A stretch of 64,000 nucleotides of DNA from Pilimelia columellifera (GCF_039532605.1 NZ_BAAARY010000001.1:248001-312000), one strand, 5' to 3'. Counted from the first letter of the stretch, positions 52,139 to 61,972 are shown. Numbers and translations: made by a program. The notes: a model not told the origin generated them from the sequence alone.

Positions 52139-53011
52139 TCAGCCGGACCCGTCGCGGGGATTCCCCGACCCGCTACGACGCCTCAGCGCGGTCGCGGTGG
52201 CCACGGCGCTCGCCGCGGCCACCACCGCCACGAACACCGCCGGACCGGCGCCGCCGACGACCGTCGCCAGCCACCGCTGGGCCGACGAGGCGGCGTCGAT
52301 GACGGGGTCCTGTGGCTGGTCGCCGCGCAGCAGTCGAACCTCGTGCCAGCCGTAGTAGGTGACATAACCGCCGACCAACGCCAGCAGACCACCGCTGAAC
52401 CGTCCCAGCACCGGCCCGATTCGGCGCAGGCGGGCCACCGACGCCGGCCGGGCCAACGCCACCGCCACCGCCGCCGCCCCGACGACCAGCCCCATCCCGA
52501 CCGCGTACCCCAGGAACGCGCCGCCGGCGGTCAACCAGGACGACGACCGTCCGGCGGCCACCACGATCGCCAGGAACGGAGCGATCGTGCAGCTCAATGA
52601 CGCCAGCGCGTAACCGGCGCCGTAGCCGAACATTGAAACAGCCGTCTGACGCACCGGCGCCGTGCTCACCGCGCCGGTCGTGGGCAGACCGGGCAGGGAC
52701 CGGCCGGCGAGCACCCAACCACCGGCAGCCACCAACGCCACCCCCAGCCCGACGGTCACCCACGGCAGGTGGCGTTGGATGCCGCTGGCGGCCGGACCGA
52801 GCACGAGTCCGAAGGCGCCGAACACGGCCACGAACCCGCCGGTCATCGCGGCGGTGGTCGCCACCGCCCGGCCCACCGCCCGGGCCCGCGCGGTCGGCTC
52901 GTCGCCGAGGACCAGCAGCGACAGGTAGGCCGGCAGCAAAGCGAATCCGCACGGGTTCACGGCCGCGAGCATGCCCGCCGCCAACGCCAGCCCCCAGGTG
53001 CCGGGCTCCAT
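52139..53011 (-). CDS. ccdA: CcdA-like thiol:disulfide membrane protein
   Basis: 290 residues with six or more TM segments. The conserved Cys pair of the CcdA/DsbD core is present: AAVNPCGFALLPAYL in TM1 and LSCTIAPFLAIV in TM4. CcdA passes electrons from cytoplasmic thioredoxin to extracytoplasmic thiol proteins for cytochrome c maturation or disulfide reduction. The C-terminal 60 residues are a further TM and a basic tail. It is alone, with no cytochrome c biogenesis genes nearby. The gene is convergent with the synthetase gene (175 bp apart). Confidence 0.88.
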   Translation of the reverse strand: MEPGTWGLALAAGMLAAVNPCGFALLPAYLSLLVLGDEPTARARAVGRAVATTAAMTGGFVAVFGAFGLVLGPAASGIQRHLPWVTVGLGVALVAAGGWVLAGRSLPGLPTTGAVSTAPVRQTAVSMFGYGAGYALASLSCTIAPFLAIVVAAGRSSSWLTAGGAFLGYAVGMGLVVGAAAVAVALARPASVARLRRIGPVLGRFSGGLLALVGGYVTYYGWHEVRLLRGDQPQDPVIDAASSAQRWLATVVGGAGPAVFVAVVAAASAVATATALRRRSGSGNPRDGSG

Positions 53012-53329
53012 CAGATGACGAACACGTCGGCTGTGCGAACAAGCATGGCGGGGCCTCCTGAACGAACCAGCGGCGAGGTGATCCTCCCGGCCGGCAACCA
53101 GCGCGACAGCGACTGCGCCGCTCACCCATGGTGGCACTACTGCCGGTCGGCTGACGCCCGCCCACCTCGAAACGAGGCCCCATGGCGCCCGTCGCTCACT
53201 ACCGCATCCAGAGTCGTCGTTGGAGTTCGAACGAAGCGTGGGAGACTCGTACCGAACCTTGAGAGCTCCTTGAATGCGCTGGTACGGGAGCGGCAGATCC
53301 GATGGCGGAGCCAGGCGGCGGAGGCTGGA
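53012..53329. other. Divergent intergenic region, 318 bp
   Basis: No gene. It should contain promoters for the ccdA-like gene and the AfsR-like gene. GGCGGAGG at 53316-53323 is the ribosome site of the latter. No heptameric SARP repeats are obvious to me. Confidence 0.45.
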
Positions 53330-56300
53330 TTGACGGCGGAGTTCGGTGTGCTCGGCGTGGTGGCGGCCCAGGTCAGCGGCCGGTCCGTCGACCTGGGGCA
53401 TGCCCGGCAACGGTCCGTCCTCGGCGTGCTGCTCGTGGAGGCCGGCCGCCCGGTTCCGGTCGACCAGCTCATCGACAGGGTGTGGGGAGAGAGCGTCCCC
53501 CAGCGGGTGACCAACGCGCTCTACAGCTACATTTCCCGACTGCGCCGTGCGCTCGCCGACGCCCCGACGGTGGCGATCCAGCGACAGCCGGGCGGTTACC
53601 GGGTGACCGCCGATCCCCAGACGGTGGACCTGCACCGGTTCCGTCGACTCGTCGCCCAGGCCCGCAACGAGGCATTGGACCAGCGGGCCACCGAGCAGTA
53701 CGCGCAGGCGCTCGGCCTGTGGCGCGGCGAGCCCCTGGCTGGCCTCGAATCCCCATGGCTGACCTCGATGCGACATGTGCTGCTCCGCGAGCGGTTCGCC
53801 GCTGAGCTGGACCGCAACGACGTCCTGCTCCGACTGGGCCGGCACGCCGAGCTGCTCCCGGACCTCGCCGCCGCCGTCACCGACCATCCGCTGGACGAGC
53901 GCCTGGCCGAACAGTCGATGCTCGCTCTCTACCGGTGCGGTCGCCAGGCTGACGCCGACGAGCAGTATCGGCGGATTCGCCGTTGCCTCGCCGACGAGCT
54001 CGGCAGCGACCCCGGCCTCGCCCTGCGCAGCCTGCACGAGCGGATCCTCGCCGCCGACCCGGGCCTCATGGCCCCGCCGGCCGGCGCCAACGCCAGCGGG
54101 GCGCGGCTCGCCGCCGTCGCCGCCGCAGCGCCCGCGCAGCTCCCGGCCGACGTGCGCGCGTTCACCGGACGGGCCGAGGAGTTGGCGGTCCTGGACCGGC
54201 TGCTGCCGACGGCCGGCGGCTCTGACACGACCACGTCGACGGGCACGGCCCCGACGATCGCGCTCCTCTCCGGCACCGCCGGGGTCGGCAAGTCCGCCCT
54301 GGCCGTGCGGTGGGCGCACCACGCCCGACCGGCGTTCCCGGACGGGCAGCTGTACGTGGACCTACGCGGCTACGACGCCGAGCAGCCCGTGGCCGCTGCC
54401 GATGCGCTGGCGTGGTTCCTGAACTCGCTCGGTATCCGGGGGCCGGAGATTCCGCTGGAGGTCGAGGAGCGGGCGGCCAGGTACCGGTCCGCGTTGGCCG
54501 GTCGACAGATGCTCATCCTGCTCGACAACGCGTCCTCGGTGGAGCAGATCCGTCCGCTGCTGCCCGGCAGCGGTTCGTGCCTGGTGCTGATCACCAGCCG
54601 GGACTCGCTGCCCGGCATGGTCGCGGTGCACGGGGCTGAACGGGTCAACCTCGATCTGCTGCCGTTGGCCGAGGCGGTCGGGCTGCTACGCCGGTTGATC
54701 GGCGCCCGGGTGGACCGCGAGCCGTCCGCCGCCGCCGAACTGGCTGCCGCGTGCGCACGCCTGCCGCTGGCGCTGCGGATCGGCGCCGAGCTGGCCGCGA
54801 CGCGCACCGACGCCACGCTCGCCGAGCTGGTTGTCGAGCTGGGCGACCACAGCCGGCTCGATCTGCTCGACGCCGGCGGCGATCCGCGCGCTGAGGTCCG
54901 CGCCGTCTTCTCCTGGTCGTACCAGAACCTGCCCGCGGACGCGGCGCGGGTGTTCCGGCTGTTCGGGCTACAGCCGGGGGTCGACGCGCACGTCGATGCG
55001 GTGGCTGCGCTGACCGGCGTCCGCGCCGCCGAGGCGCGGCGGCTGCTCGGACTGCTGGCCCGGGCCAGCCTCATCAACGCCTGCGGCCCGGGGCGGTACG
55101 GCATGCATGACCTGCTACGCGCCTACGCCGGCGAACTCGCCGCCGAGCACGACCCCGCGCCGGACCGGCGGACAGCCCTGACCACCCTTTTCGACCACTA
55201 CCTGGCCAGATCCGTCGCAGCGATGGCCGCGCTGTACCCGACGCCGACGGCCGAGGTCGGCGACCCCGATGCCGCCCGGCGGTGGATCGCAGCCGAGTGG
55301 CCCAATCTGGCCGCCATCTGCCTTCACGGCGCCGCCCACGGCTGGCGCCGGCACGCCATCGCGCTCGCCGAGACCCTCTTCCGCTACCTCGACGAGGGCG
55401 GCCCGGTCGCGGAGGCGGTGACCGTCACCAGCGCAGCGGTGACGGCTGCCAGGGCCGAAGGCGACCTGCGCGCGCAGGCCCAGGCGCTGAGCAACCTCGG
55501 CCGACTGCACCGACGGCACGGCCAGCTGGACCGGGCGGCCGAGACCTACCGGCAGGCGCTGGCCCGCTACGTGGGCCTCGGCGACCGGGCGGCTGAGGCC
55601 GGGGCGCTCCGCAACCTCGGCAGCGTCCGCTGGCGGCAGGGCCACTACCGGCAGGCGGCCGAGCACTACCAGCAGGCGTTAGCGCTGTACCAGGGGGCCG
55701 GCGACGAAGCGGGCCAGGCCGACGCGCTGGTCAGGCTGGCTCTGGTCGACGAGCGGCTCGGCGACCAGGAACAGGCGGTGGAGCGGCTCCAGCCGGCCCT
55801 CGAACTCTTCGCCCAGCTCGACGATGAGTACAGCGAGGCCTACGTCTTCTCCCTCATCGCCCGGCTGCGCCGCCGGGAGGACCAGCTTGAGCTGTCCGCG
55901 GCCCGACTCGAGCTGAGCCTGGCCGCGGTCCGCGAGATGGGCGGCCGCACCGGGGAGGCATACGTCCTGACCGACCTGGCCGCGGTGTACGCGTGCCTGG
56001 GCCGGCCCACCGACGCCGCCGGTCACCTGCGGCAGGCCCTGCTGCTGCATCGACGGATCGGCGACCGCGCCAGCGAGGCCGAGGTCCTCAACGACCTCGG
56101 CCGCGTCCTCGGCGCGGCGGGTAATCCGGCGGGCGCCCGCGCCCAGCACGCCGAGGCCCTCGCCCTGGCCAGCGAGATCGGTGACCGGTACGAGCTGGCC
56201 AGGGCCCACGACGGCATCGCCGCCACGTACGAGAACACCGACGAGCCGGACCTCGCCCGTCCCCACCACGAGCACGCCCGCGAGCTTTTCTCGGCCCTGT

Positions 56301-56389
56301 CGGTGCCAAACGTGCCGGGCCACGCCGGTCCGGGCGACACCGGGGCCGTGAACCGGCAGCCCACCGACCAGAGCCAGCATGCCCCGTAG
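53330..56389 (+). CDS. AfsR/SARP-type regulator with NB-ARC and TPR domains
   Basis: 1019 residues from a TTG with GGAGG 6 bp upstream, matching the family N-terminus (EFGVLGVVAAQ...VDLGHARQRSVLGVLL). Order: OmpR-like winged helix; BTAD domain (VDLHRFRRLVAQAR to about 250); NB-ARC ATPase with P-loop GTAGVGKSALAV, Walker B LILLDNASS and GLPL-like LPLALRIGA; then about seven TPRs (LSNLGRLHRRHGQLDRAAETY and so on). Such proteins are large switches that activate antibiotic or development genes. The start in the track frame extends far upstream, but that part has no domain. The target could be any nearby cluster. Confidence 0.9.
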   Translation: MTAEFGVLGVVAAQVSGRSVDLGHARQRSVLGVLLVEAGRPVPVDQLIDRVWGESVPQRVTNALYSYISRLRRALADAPTVAIQRQPGGYRVTADPQTVDLHRFRRLVAQARNEALDQRATEQYAQALGLWRGEPLAGLESPWLTSMRHVLLRERFAAELDRNDVLLRLGRHAELLPDLAAAVTDHPLDERLAEQSMLALYRCGRQADADEQYRRIRRCLADELGSDPGLALRSLHERILAADPGLMAPPAGANASGARLAAVAAAAPAQLPADVRAFTGRAEELAVLDRLLPTAGGSDTTTSTGTAPTIALLSGTAGVGKSALAVRWAHHARPAFPDGQLYVDLRGYDAEQPVAAADALAWFLNSLGIRGPEIPLEVEERAARYRSALAGRQMLILLDNASSVEQIRPLLPGSGSCLVLITSRDSLPGMVAVHGAERVNLDLLPLAEAVGLLRRLIGARVDREPSAAAELAAACARLPLALRIGAELAATRTDATLAELVVELGDHSRLDLLDAGGDPRAEVRAVFSWSYQNLPADAARVFRLFGLQPGVDAHVDAVAALTGVRAAEARRLLGLLARASLINACGPGRYGMHDLLRAYAGELAAEHDPAPDRRTALTTLFDHYLARSVAAMAALYPTPTAEVGDPDAARRWIAAEWPNLAAICLHGAAHGWRRHAIALAETLFRYLDEGGPVAEAVTVTSAAVTAARAEGDLRAQAQALSNLGRLHRRHGQLDRAAETYRQALARYVGLGDRAAEAGALRNLGSVRWRQGHYRQAAEHYQQALALYQGAGDEAGQADALVRLALVDERLGDQEQAVERLQPALELFAQLDDEYSEAYVFSLIARLRRREDQLELSAARLELSLAAVREMGGRTGEAYVLTDLAAVYACLGRPTDAAGHLRQALLLHRRIGDRASEAEVLNDLGRVLGAAGNPAGARAQHAEALALASEIGDRYELARAHDGIAATYENTDEPDLARPHHEHARELFSALSVPNVPGHAGPGDTGAVNRQPTDQSQHAP

Positions 56390-56404
56390 CCCCGCCCCGG
56401 ACGG

Positions 56405-56878
56405 TCAGGCCCGGAGCACGCCGTCCACCCACAGCACGGTCACCGGGCGGCCGCAGGAGCGGGCGTACGCGACAACGTCCGCGGTGCCGCCCTGGCCGCG
56501 GGCTGGCTGGCCGTCCCAGACGGCGAGGAGGTGGTCGCATCGGTCGACCAACACCTGGCCGGCCGTCAGAAACGCCTGCCCGTCAGGCTTCGAGGACGGC
56601 AGCGTGATCACGGTCGCGGCCGCGCGACGCAGCTCCTCAAGCCGGGCGCGGCCGCCGTCGCTGCTCAGCGAGCTGGCGTAGCCGGCGGACGGCAGGATCG
56701 CCTCCAGGGCGCCGCCGACAGCCAGGACGTGCGCGGCGAACAACTGATCGGCGCCCTCGGCGAGGCTGGATACCCCGTACAGCTGCGGACCCGTCGGTAA
56801 TTCCCTGCGCCAATGCTCCATCGCGTGGTCCACAATCCTTAGTGGGAGGACCCGATGACCTGTGATGCCGAATCGCAC
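56405..56878 (-). CDS. SLOG-like nucleotide-sensing protein, divergent from TIR gene
   Basis: 157 residues, GTG start after GGGGGTT. A Rossmann-like domain fills the protein: FGITGHR at the N-terminus, GVSSLAEGADQLFAA, LEAILPS, DHLLAVWDGQPARGQGGTADVV and VTVLWVDG at the end. The GITGHR...GADQL...WDG pattern is that of the SLOG (LOG/DprA-like) superfamily, which binds or cleaves nucleotides and is often found with TIR effectors in conflict systems. Here a TIR protein gene is divergent 140 bp away. It may sense or process the NAD-derived product of that TIR. The convergent AfsR-like gene ends 16 bp away. Confidence 0.72.
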   Translation of the reverse strand: MRFGITGHRVLPLRIVDHAMEHWRRELPTGPQLYGVSSLAEGADQLFAAHVLAVGGALEAILPSAGYASSLSSDGGRARLEELRRAAATVITLPSSKPDGQAFLTAGQVLVDRCDHLLAVWDGQPARGQGGTADVVAYARSCGRPVTVLWVDGVLRA

Positions 56879-57018
56879 TGTAACCCCCGTACAACGTCAC
56901 GAAACTCTTGAAACACGATATTCCCGTCGCCGTCCGGGGCAATGGTCCCACCACTATTCGGGTTGGTGACGGTGTGGAGAATCGGTTGACCGACCATACC
57001 GACTTCGGAGGCCGTGGC

Positions 57019-60000
57019 ATGACCTTCAATGGGTTCATTTCGTACAGTCATGCCGCCGATGGGCGGTTGGCGCCCGCGCTACAACGTGGTCTACACCGGT
57101 TAGCGAAACCCTGGCATCGACGCCGCGCGTTGTGGATCTTCCGGGATCAGACCGGGTTGGCGGTGACCCCGGGCCTGTGGTCATCCATCCAGAACGCTCT
57201 AGACAACTCCGACCACTTCGTGTTGTTGGCCTCACCAGCGGCGGCCCGCTCACAGTGGGTGAACCGGGAGATCGAACACTGGGTAGCCACCAAACCCCAC
57301 AACAGGATCCTGCCGGTAGTCACCGACGGGCACTGGCAATGGGACCCCACCCGGGCCGACTTCGCCGACGACTGCACCGCCGTGCCCGCCGCCCTACGTG
57401 GGGTGTTCGTCGAAGAGCCGCTGTTCCTGGACCTACGGTGGGCCCGCCAGGAACAGCAGCTGAGCCTGCGCCACCCCAGGTTCAGGGACGCGGTCGCCCA
57501 ACTGGCCGCCCCGATGCACGGAGTCAGCAAAGACGACCTCGAAGGCGAAGACGTACACCAACAACGACGCGCCCGACGCCTACGGTCGGTAGCCGTCGCC
57601 GGCTTGCTGTTCCTGTCAGCGCTCGCCTCCCTAGCCGGCCTGCTGGCCGACCGCAACGCCGACCGGGCCGACCTCAACGCCCAGGAAGCCCAACGGCAGC
57701 AACACGCCGCCTCCCAGGAACGCGACAGCGCCGAACGCTTCGCCCAGGAAGCACAAGCCCAACAACACCACGCCCGAACCCAGGAAACCAAAGCCAGGAA
57801 CGCCGCCGCCGAAACCCAACGCCAGGAACAACTCGCCCGCACCCAACAAACACTCGCCACACAAGCCGCAGCCGAAGCCACCCGCCAACAAGCCAACGCC
57901 CGACGCCAGCAAACCATCGCCACCCAAGCCGCAACCCAAGCACACAGACAACAACAACTCGCCACCAAAGCAACCACCGAAGCCCGCCGCCAAGAACACC
58001 TCGCCAGACAACACCAACAACGAGCCGAGAAAGCGCGGGAACAGCAACGGCTCGCCGAACAGCAGCATCGCCTGGCGATCAGCCGGCGGCTGATCGGCCA
58101 GGCCAAGGCCGCCGCCGTCCAGGACCCCAGAATGGCGCTCATGCTCGGCCTGGCCGCCCAGAAAATCCAACCCGACGCCCAAACCCGGAGCGAACTGGTC
58201 GGCGTCATGACCTCCACGCACTACACCCGCACCCTCAGCGGAGCCTACGGATTCGCGTACGGCAAGAACGGTATTGTGGCGGTCTGCGACAGCCGCATGC
58301 GCGCCACCTTGTGGGACATGACCGACCCGGCCAAACCGGTCCGACTCCCCCGTCTCGACAGCGAGTGCCGGGCGGCCGGTTCCCTGACCTTCAGACCTGA
58401 CGGGCGTATTCTCGTCGTTATCACCGACGGCGGACCCGTGCTCTGGAACGTGTCCGTTCCGCGCAGCCCGGTCCGCCTCGCCCCGCTATCCGAAGGTAGC
58501 GAGGTCTGGCAGGCCATGTTCAGCCCTGATGGGCGCACCTTGGCCACGATCACCGCGGATTTCAAGGCGACCCTGTGGGACGTAGCCAACCCGAGTCAAC
58601 CGATGCGTCTCGCCACGCCCGCGCTCGATGGTGCCACTGTGGAACACTTCGTGTTCAGCCCTGATGGACGGACAGCGGTGACGCAAGGCCTTGGGACGAT
58701 TCAGGTTTGGAGGATCACTGATCAGCGGGGTCTGGTCCGTCTCAAGACACCGGAGATTGCGGCTCAAGCGGTGGCCTTCAGCCCAACCGAAACCATCCTG
58801 GCCGCCGGGGAAGGGGACGGAGCGATGACCGTCTGGGACTTGACCAACCCAGCACAGCCGCAGCGGCGCGCCAATCTGACAGGCGCCGCCGAAGCCATCC
58901 GATCAGTCGCGTTCAGCCCCGACGGCCGGTTCGTGGCCGGCGGTGGTGTAGAAGGAGCCGTCATGCTGTGGGACACAGCCGACCCTTCGCAACGACGGCG
59001 ACTTACGACCGGGCACGGTACATCTGTCGATTCCTTGGCGTTCAGCCCCGATGGTCGGAACTTGGGCACTCAGGACAGCTATGGAACGGTGACGATGTGG
59101 AACGTGGGCGGACTTCGTGGCACCCCCCAATCGCTCAGCGAGCTCACCGGCGGTTCCAGCAAGGTGTGGGCGGCGGCCTACAGCGCCGACGGACGCTGGT
59201 TGATCACAGCCGACGCTAAGGGGTGGGTGACATTCTGGGACGTCACCAACCCAACCCGACCCGTTCGCGACGCGATATCGCCCACCACCAACACCCCGAT
59301 CACCTCAGTTGCGTTAAGCCAGGACGGACAGCGCCTGGCCAGCGGAAACTCAGCCGGAGAGATCATGCTGTGGGATTTGAGCGACCGGGCACGCCCCAAG
59401 CAGCTCGCCACGTTCAGAGGGTTCCTCGGGCGGGTGGTGAAGCTCGCGTTCAGCCTCGACCGAAGAACCCTCGCCATCGGCGACGAGGGCGGCCAGAGGG
59501 TAGGGCTGTGGGAGTTGAGTGGCGCCTCCACCCCTCGCCGGCTCGCCCCCTTGGCCGGCTACACCGGGCAGTTGAAATCGGTGGCATTCAGCCCTGACGG
59601 ACGCACCTTGGCAACGATGAACCTCGTCGGCACAGCGACTCTGTGGGACGTCGCCGATCGGTCCAGACCCGTCCGGCTCGCCACCCTGGTTCGCTGCAGC
59701 ATCTGGGGAAAGTTGGTGGCGTTCAGTCATGACGGGCGCACCCTGGTGACAGGGTCCTCAGGTCACATCTTAGTTCTCTGGGACATCACCAACCGCGCCA
59801 AGCCGATCCGACTGGCCAGCGTCAACCACAGCAAGCTCCAGACCGACGCAGTCGCGTTCAGCCCCGACGGACGCACGCTGGCAGCTGGCGGGGATAACCG
59901 GATTGGGCGCCCCGATGTCGCGCTCTGGGACTACACGGAGTTGAACGGCCTACGCGCCGACCCCACCAGGCAGGCATGTGCAGCGACGAGCCGTGGCCTC

Positions 60001-60063
60001 ACCCCCGCCGAGTGGGCTTTCCACATTCCGGAACTCACCCACCAACCGACCTGCGGCCACTGA
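57019..60063 (+). CDS. TIR, TM, coiled-coil, WD40 fusion protein (predicted NADase-type immune/conflict effector)
   Basis: 1014 residues, ATG with GGAGG 7 bp upstream. Order: TIR domain 1-150 (FNGFISYSHAADG, LWIFRDQTGL, SDHFVLLASPAAARSQWVNREIEHW; Glu84 fits the NADase catalytic Glu); basic patch and one TM at about 192-212 (VAVAGLLFLSALASLAGLLA); a Gln/Ala/Arg-rich coiled coil 215-360 with imperfect repeats; a short helical linker; and 13 to 14 WD repeats 400-975 (FSPDGRTLA type), enough for two propellers. The WD part may sense a trigger and the TIR cleave NAD. Coiled-coil codons use CAA/AAA much more than neighbours, a sign of repeat expansion or transfer. Antiviral role is inference. Confidence 0.9.
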   Translation: MTFNGFISYSHAADGRLAPALQRGLHRLAKPWHRRRALWIFRDQTGLAVTPGLWSSIQNALDNSDHFVLLASPAAARSQWVNREIEHWVATKPHNRILPVVTDGHWQWDPTRADFADDCTAVPAALRGVFVEEPLFLDLRWARQEQQLSLRHPRFRDAVAQLAAPMHGVSKDDLEGEDVHQQRRARRLRSVAVAGLLFLSALASLAGLLADRNADRADLNAQEAQRQQHAASQERDSAERFAQEAQAQQHHARTQETKARNAAAETQRQEQLARTQQTLATQAAAEATRQQANARRQQTIATQAATQAHRQQQLATKATTEARRQEHLARQHQQRAEKAREQQRLAEQQHRLAISRRLIGQAKAAAVQDPRMALMLGLAAQKIQPDAQTRSELVGVMTSTHYTRTLSGAYGFAYGKNGIVAVCDSRMRATLWDMTDPAKPVRLPRLDSECRAAGSLTFRPDGRILVVITDGGPVLWNVSVPRSPVRLAPLSEGSEVWQAMFSPDGRTLATITADFKATLWDVANPSQPMRLATPALDGATVEHFVFSPDGRTAVTQGLGTIQVWRITDQRGLVRLKTPEIAAQAVAFSPTETILAAGEGDGAMTVWDLTNPAQPQRRANLTGAAEAIRSVAFSPDGRFVAGGGVEGAVMLWDTADPSQRRRLTTGHGTSVDSLAFSPDGRNLGTQDSYGTVTMWNVGGLRGTPQSLSELTGGSSKVWAAAYSADGRWLITADAKGWVTFWDVTNPTRPVRDAISPTTNTPITSVALSQDGQRLASGNSAGEIMLWDLSDRARPKQLATFRGFLGRVVKLAFSLDRRTLAIGDEGGQRVGLWELSGASTPRRLAPLAGYTGQLKSVAFSPDGRTLATMNLVGTATLWDVADRSRPVRLATLVRCSIWGKLVAFSHDGRTLVTGSSGHILVLWDITNRAKPIRLASVNHSKLQTDAVAFSPDGRTLAAGGDNRIGRPDVALWDYTELNGLRADPTRQACAATSRGLTPAEWAFHIPELTHQPTCGH

Positions 60064-60170
60064 CTGGTCCGTCTGCGGGCTAACCACCACAGGCCCGGCG
60101 TTTTCGGACTGCCACCAATGGGCATCAGGGCACGAGGGGCGGAGTGGCGAGGCTAGCCAGGAGGTGCGGC

Positions 60171-60659
60171 GTGGGGCTTGAAGCGCACCGAGACCGCAGG
60201 TTCCGACATCGCGAGCGCCGGGCGCAGCTCGTCGGCATCTGGCTGGTAGCGGCGCTCCTGGTGGCAGGCGTCCTGGGCCTGTTCGGGGCCACCGGGCCGC
60301 TGAGCGCCCGCGTCGTCGGCTCCGCTGACCGAATGCTCTCCGTGGAGTATCAGCGATTCCCGCATCAGCACGCTGAGACGTCGATCCGGGTGACAGTCCC
60401 GGACGAGGCGGTCCGTTCAGATCGGACGGCCGTCGGTTTGAGCGCGTCGTGGATGGACGCGACGCAGGTGTCATCCGTCAGCCCGGAGGCGGTGGAGCAG
60501 ATCGTCGGCGCCGACGGCATCTGGCTGGCTCTGGCGACCACGCCCGGCGCGTCGCTCACCCTGACCATCAACTACCGCCCGACGGACGCTGGATCGCGGC
60601 CCGGATGGGTCCAGGTCGGGACTTCCCGGGCAGCGTTTCACCAGTTCGTGTATCTGTGA
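60171..60659 (+). CDS. Single-TM protein of unknown function
   Basis: 162 residues, GTG start with AGGAGG 6 bp upstream; an earlier GTG lacks a site. A basic N-terminus (HRDRRFRHRERRAQL) and one TM (WLVAALLVAGVLGLFG) are followed by an external beta-rich domain (TSIRVTVPDEAV, LTLTINYRPT). Not recognised. It is 15 bp before the YetF-like gene, so they form an operon and the products probably interact at the membrane. Confidence 0.7.
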   Translation: MGLEAHRDRRFRHRERRAQLVGIWLVAALLVAGVLGLFGATGPLSARVVGSADRMLSVEYQRFPHQHAETSIRVTVPDEAVRSDRTAVGLSASWMDATQVSSVSPEAVEQIVGADGIWLALATTPGASLTLTINYRPTDAGSRPGWVQVGTSRAAFHQFVYL

Positions 60660-60674
60660 CGAGGGGGTGCCGCA

Positions 60675-61118
60675 ATGGACGCTGTGCTGCGGGCAGTGGT
60701 GGTCTTCGGCATCCTGCTGGTCGTCTTCCGGATCTTCGGAAAGCGGACGCTCGCCGAAATGTCGCCGTTCGACTTCGTGCTCATCCTGGTGGTCAGCGAG
60801 GCCACCCAGCAGGCCCTCCTCGGCGAGGACTTCTCGATCACCCAGGCCGCCCTGGTCGTCGCCACGCTGGTCTTTCTCGACAAGGCTCTCGACTACCTGT
60901 CCTGGCGGTTCGCCTGGTTCCGGGCCGTCGCCGAGAGCCGTCCGGAGATCATGATGTGGGACGGCGAGCTGGACCGGGACGCGATGCGCGCCGCCCGGGT
61001 CACCGACGAGGAGATCCTTCAGGCGGCGCGCAGGACGCAGGGTCTGGAGCGGATGGAACAGATCAAGCATGTGGTGCTAGAGACCTCCGGCGGTCTCAGC
61101 GTCATCCCCCGCGGTTAG
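60675..61118 (+). CDS. DUF421 (YetF-like) membrane protein
   Basis: 147 residues, ATG with GAGGGGG upstream. Three N-terminal TM segments (AVVVFGILLVVFRIFG, FDFVLILVVSEATQQ, AALVVATLVFLDKALDYL) carry the family signature GKRTLAEMSPFDFV. A C-terminal soluble part follows (DGELDRDAMRAARVTDEEIL). YetF proteins are widespread and stress- or sporulation-linked, with unknown biochemical role. The stop overlaps the convergent SDR gene by 4 bp. Confidence 0.88.
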   Translation: MDAVLRAVVVFGILLVVFRIFGKRTLAEMSPFDFVLILVVSEATQQALLGEDFSITQAALVVATLVFLDKALDYLSWRFAWFRAVAESRPEIMMWDGELDRDAMRAARVTDEEILQAARRTQGLERMEQIKHVVLETSGGLSVIPRG

Positions 61119-61972
61119 CCGGGATGGGTCTCCCCGCCGACGGGCGCCAGCACCTCGCCGCTGTAGTACGACGACATCCGCTCCGCGGCGAAGAACACGT
61201 ACGACGGAGCGATCTCATCCGGCTGGGCGGCCCGTCCCATCGGGGCCTGCTCGCCGAACGAGGCCACCTTGTCGGCCTCGAAGGTGGCCGGGATCAGCGG
61301 CGTCCAGACCGGGCCGGGCGCGACGCAGTTGACCCGGATTCCCTTGTCGACCAGGGACTGGGCCAACGAGAAGGTGAGGACGTGCACGGCGCCCTTGGTG
61401 GCCGAGTAGTCGATGAGGTGGGCGTTGCCTCGGATGCCGTTCACCGACCCGGTGTTGATGATCGCGTCGCCGCGGCCCAGGTGCGGCAGGGCCGCCTTCG
61501 TCACATGGAAGTAGCTGCCGACGTTGACGGCGAAGGTGTGCTCCCACTGTTTGCCGGAGATCTCCTCCAGCTGCTGCGCCGGCTGCTGGTAGGCGACGTT
61601 GTTGACCAGGACGTTGAGCCCGCCCAGCTCGGCGACGGTCCGCTCCACCACCTCGGCGCAGTGGTGCTCCTCGGCCAGGTTCCCCGGCAGCAGCAGGCAG
61701 CGCCGGCCCTGGGCTTCCACGAGGTCGGCGGTGTGCCGGGCGTCGTCGTGTTCTGACAGGTACGCGATCGCGACGTCGGCGCCTTCCTTGGCGAAGGCCA
61801 CAGCGACCGCACGGCCGATCCCGGAGTCGCCTCCGGTGATCAGCGCGATCTTGCCTTTCAACAGGTCTCGACCCTGATAGTCGGCCATCTCGTCACGGGG
61901 CTTCGGAGTCATCGCATCAGTGCGGCCCGGGTACTCCTGCGTCTGGGGCGGTTGCTCGCTCTGCTCAGTCAT
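61115..61972 (-). CDS. Short-chain dehydrogenase/reductase, stress-type (YhdF/GSP39-like)
   Basis: 285 residues from the ATG giving MTEQSEQPPQTQEYPG; an upstream ATG adds 13 residues and cannot be excluded. Order: Pro-rich N-terminus; Rossmann fold with GGDSGIGRAVA; NVAYQQ (NNVAY); catalytic Ser-Tyr-Lys in TGSVNG and YSATKGAV; PGPVWTPLIP. The N-terminal extension with PxPRDEM and the 285-residue length are typical of the general-stress SDR group. Substrate unknown. It lies beside a catalase, supporting an oxidative-stress set. Confidence 0.9.
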   Translation of the reverse strand: MTEQSEQPPQTQEYPGRTDAMTPKPRDEMADYQGRDLLKGKIALITGGDSGIGRAVAVAFAKEGADVAIAYLSEHDDARHTADLVEAQGRRCLLLPGNLAEEHHCAEVVERTVAELGGLNVLVNNVAYQQPAQQLEEISGKQWEHTFAVNVGSYFHVTKAALPHLGRGDAIINTGSVNGIRGNAHLIDYSATKGAVHVLTFSLAQSLVDKGIRVNCVAPGPVWTPLIPATFEADKVASFGEQAPMGRAAQPDEIAPSYVFFAAERMSSYYSGEVLAPVGGETHPG

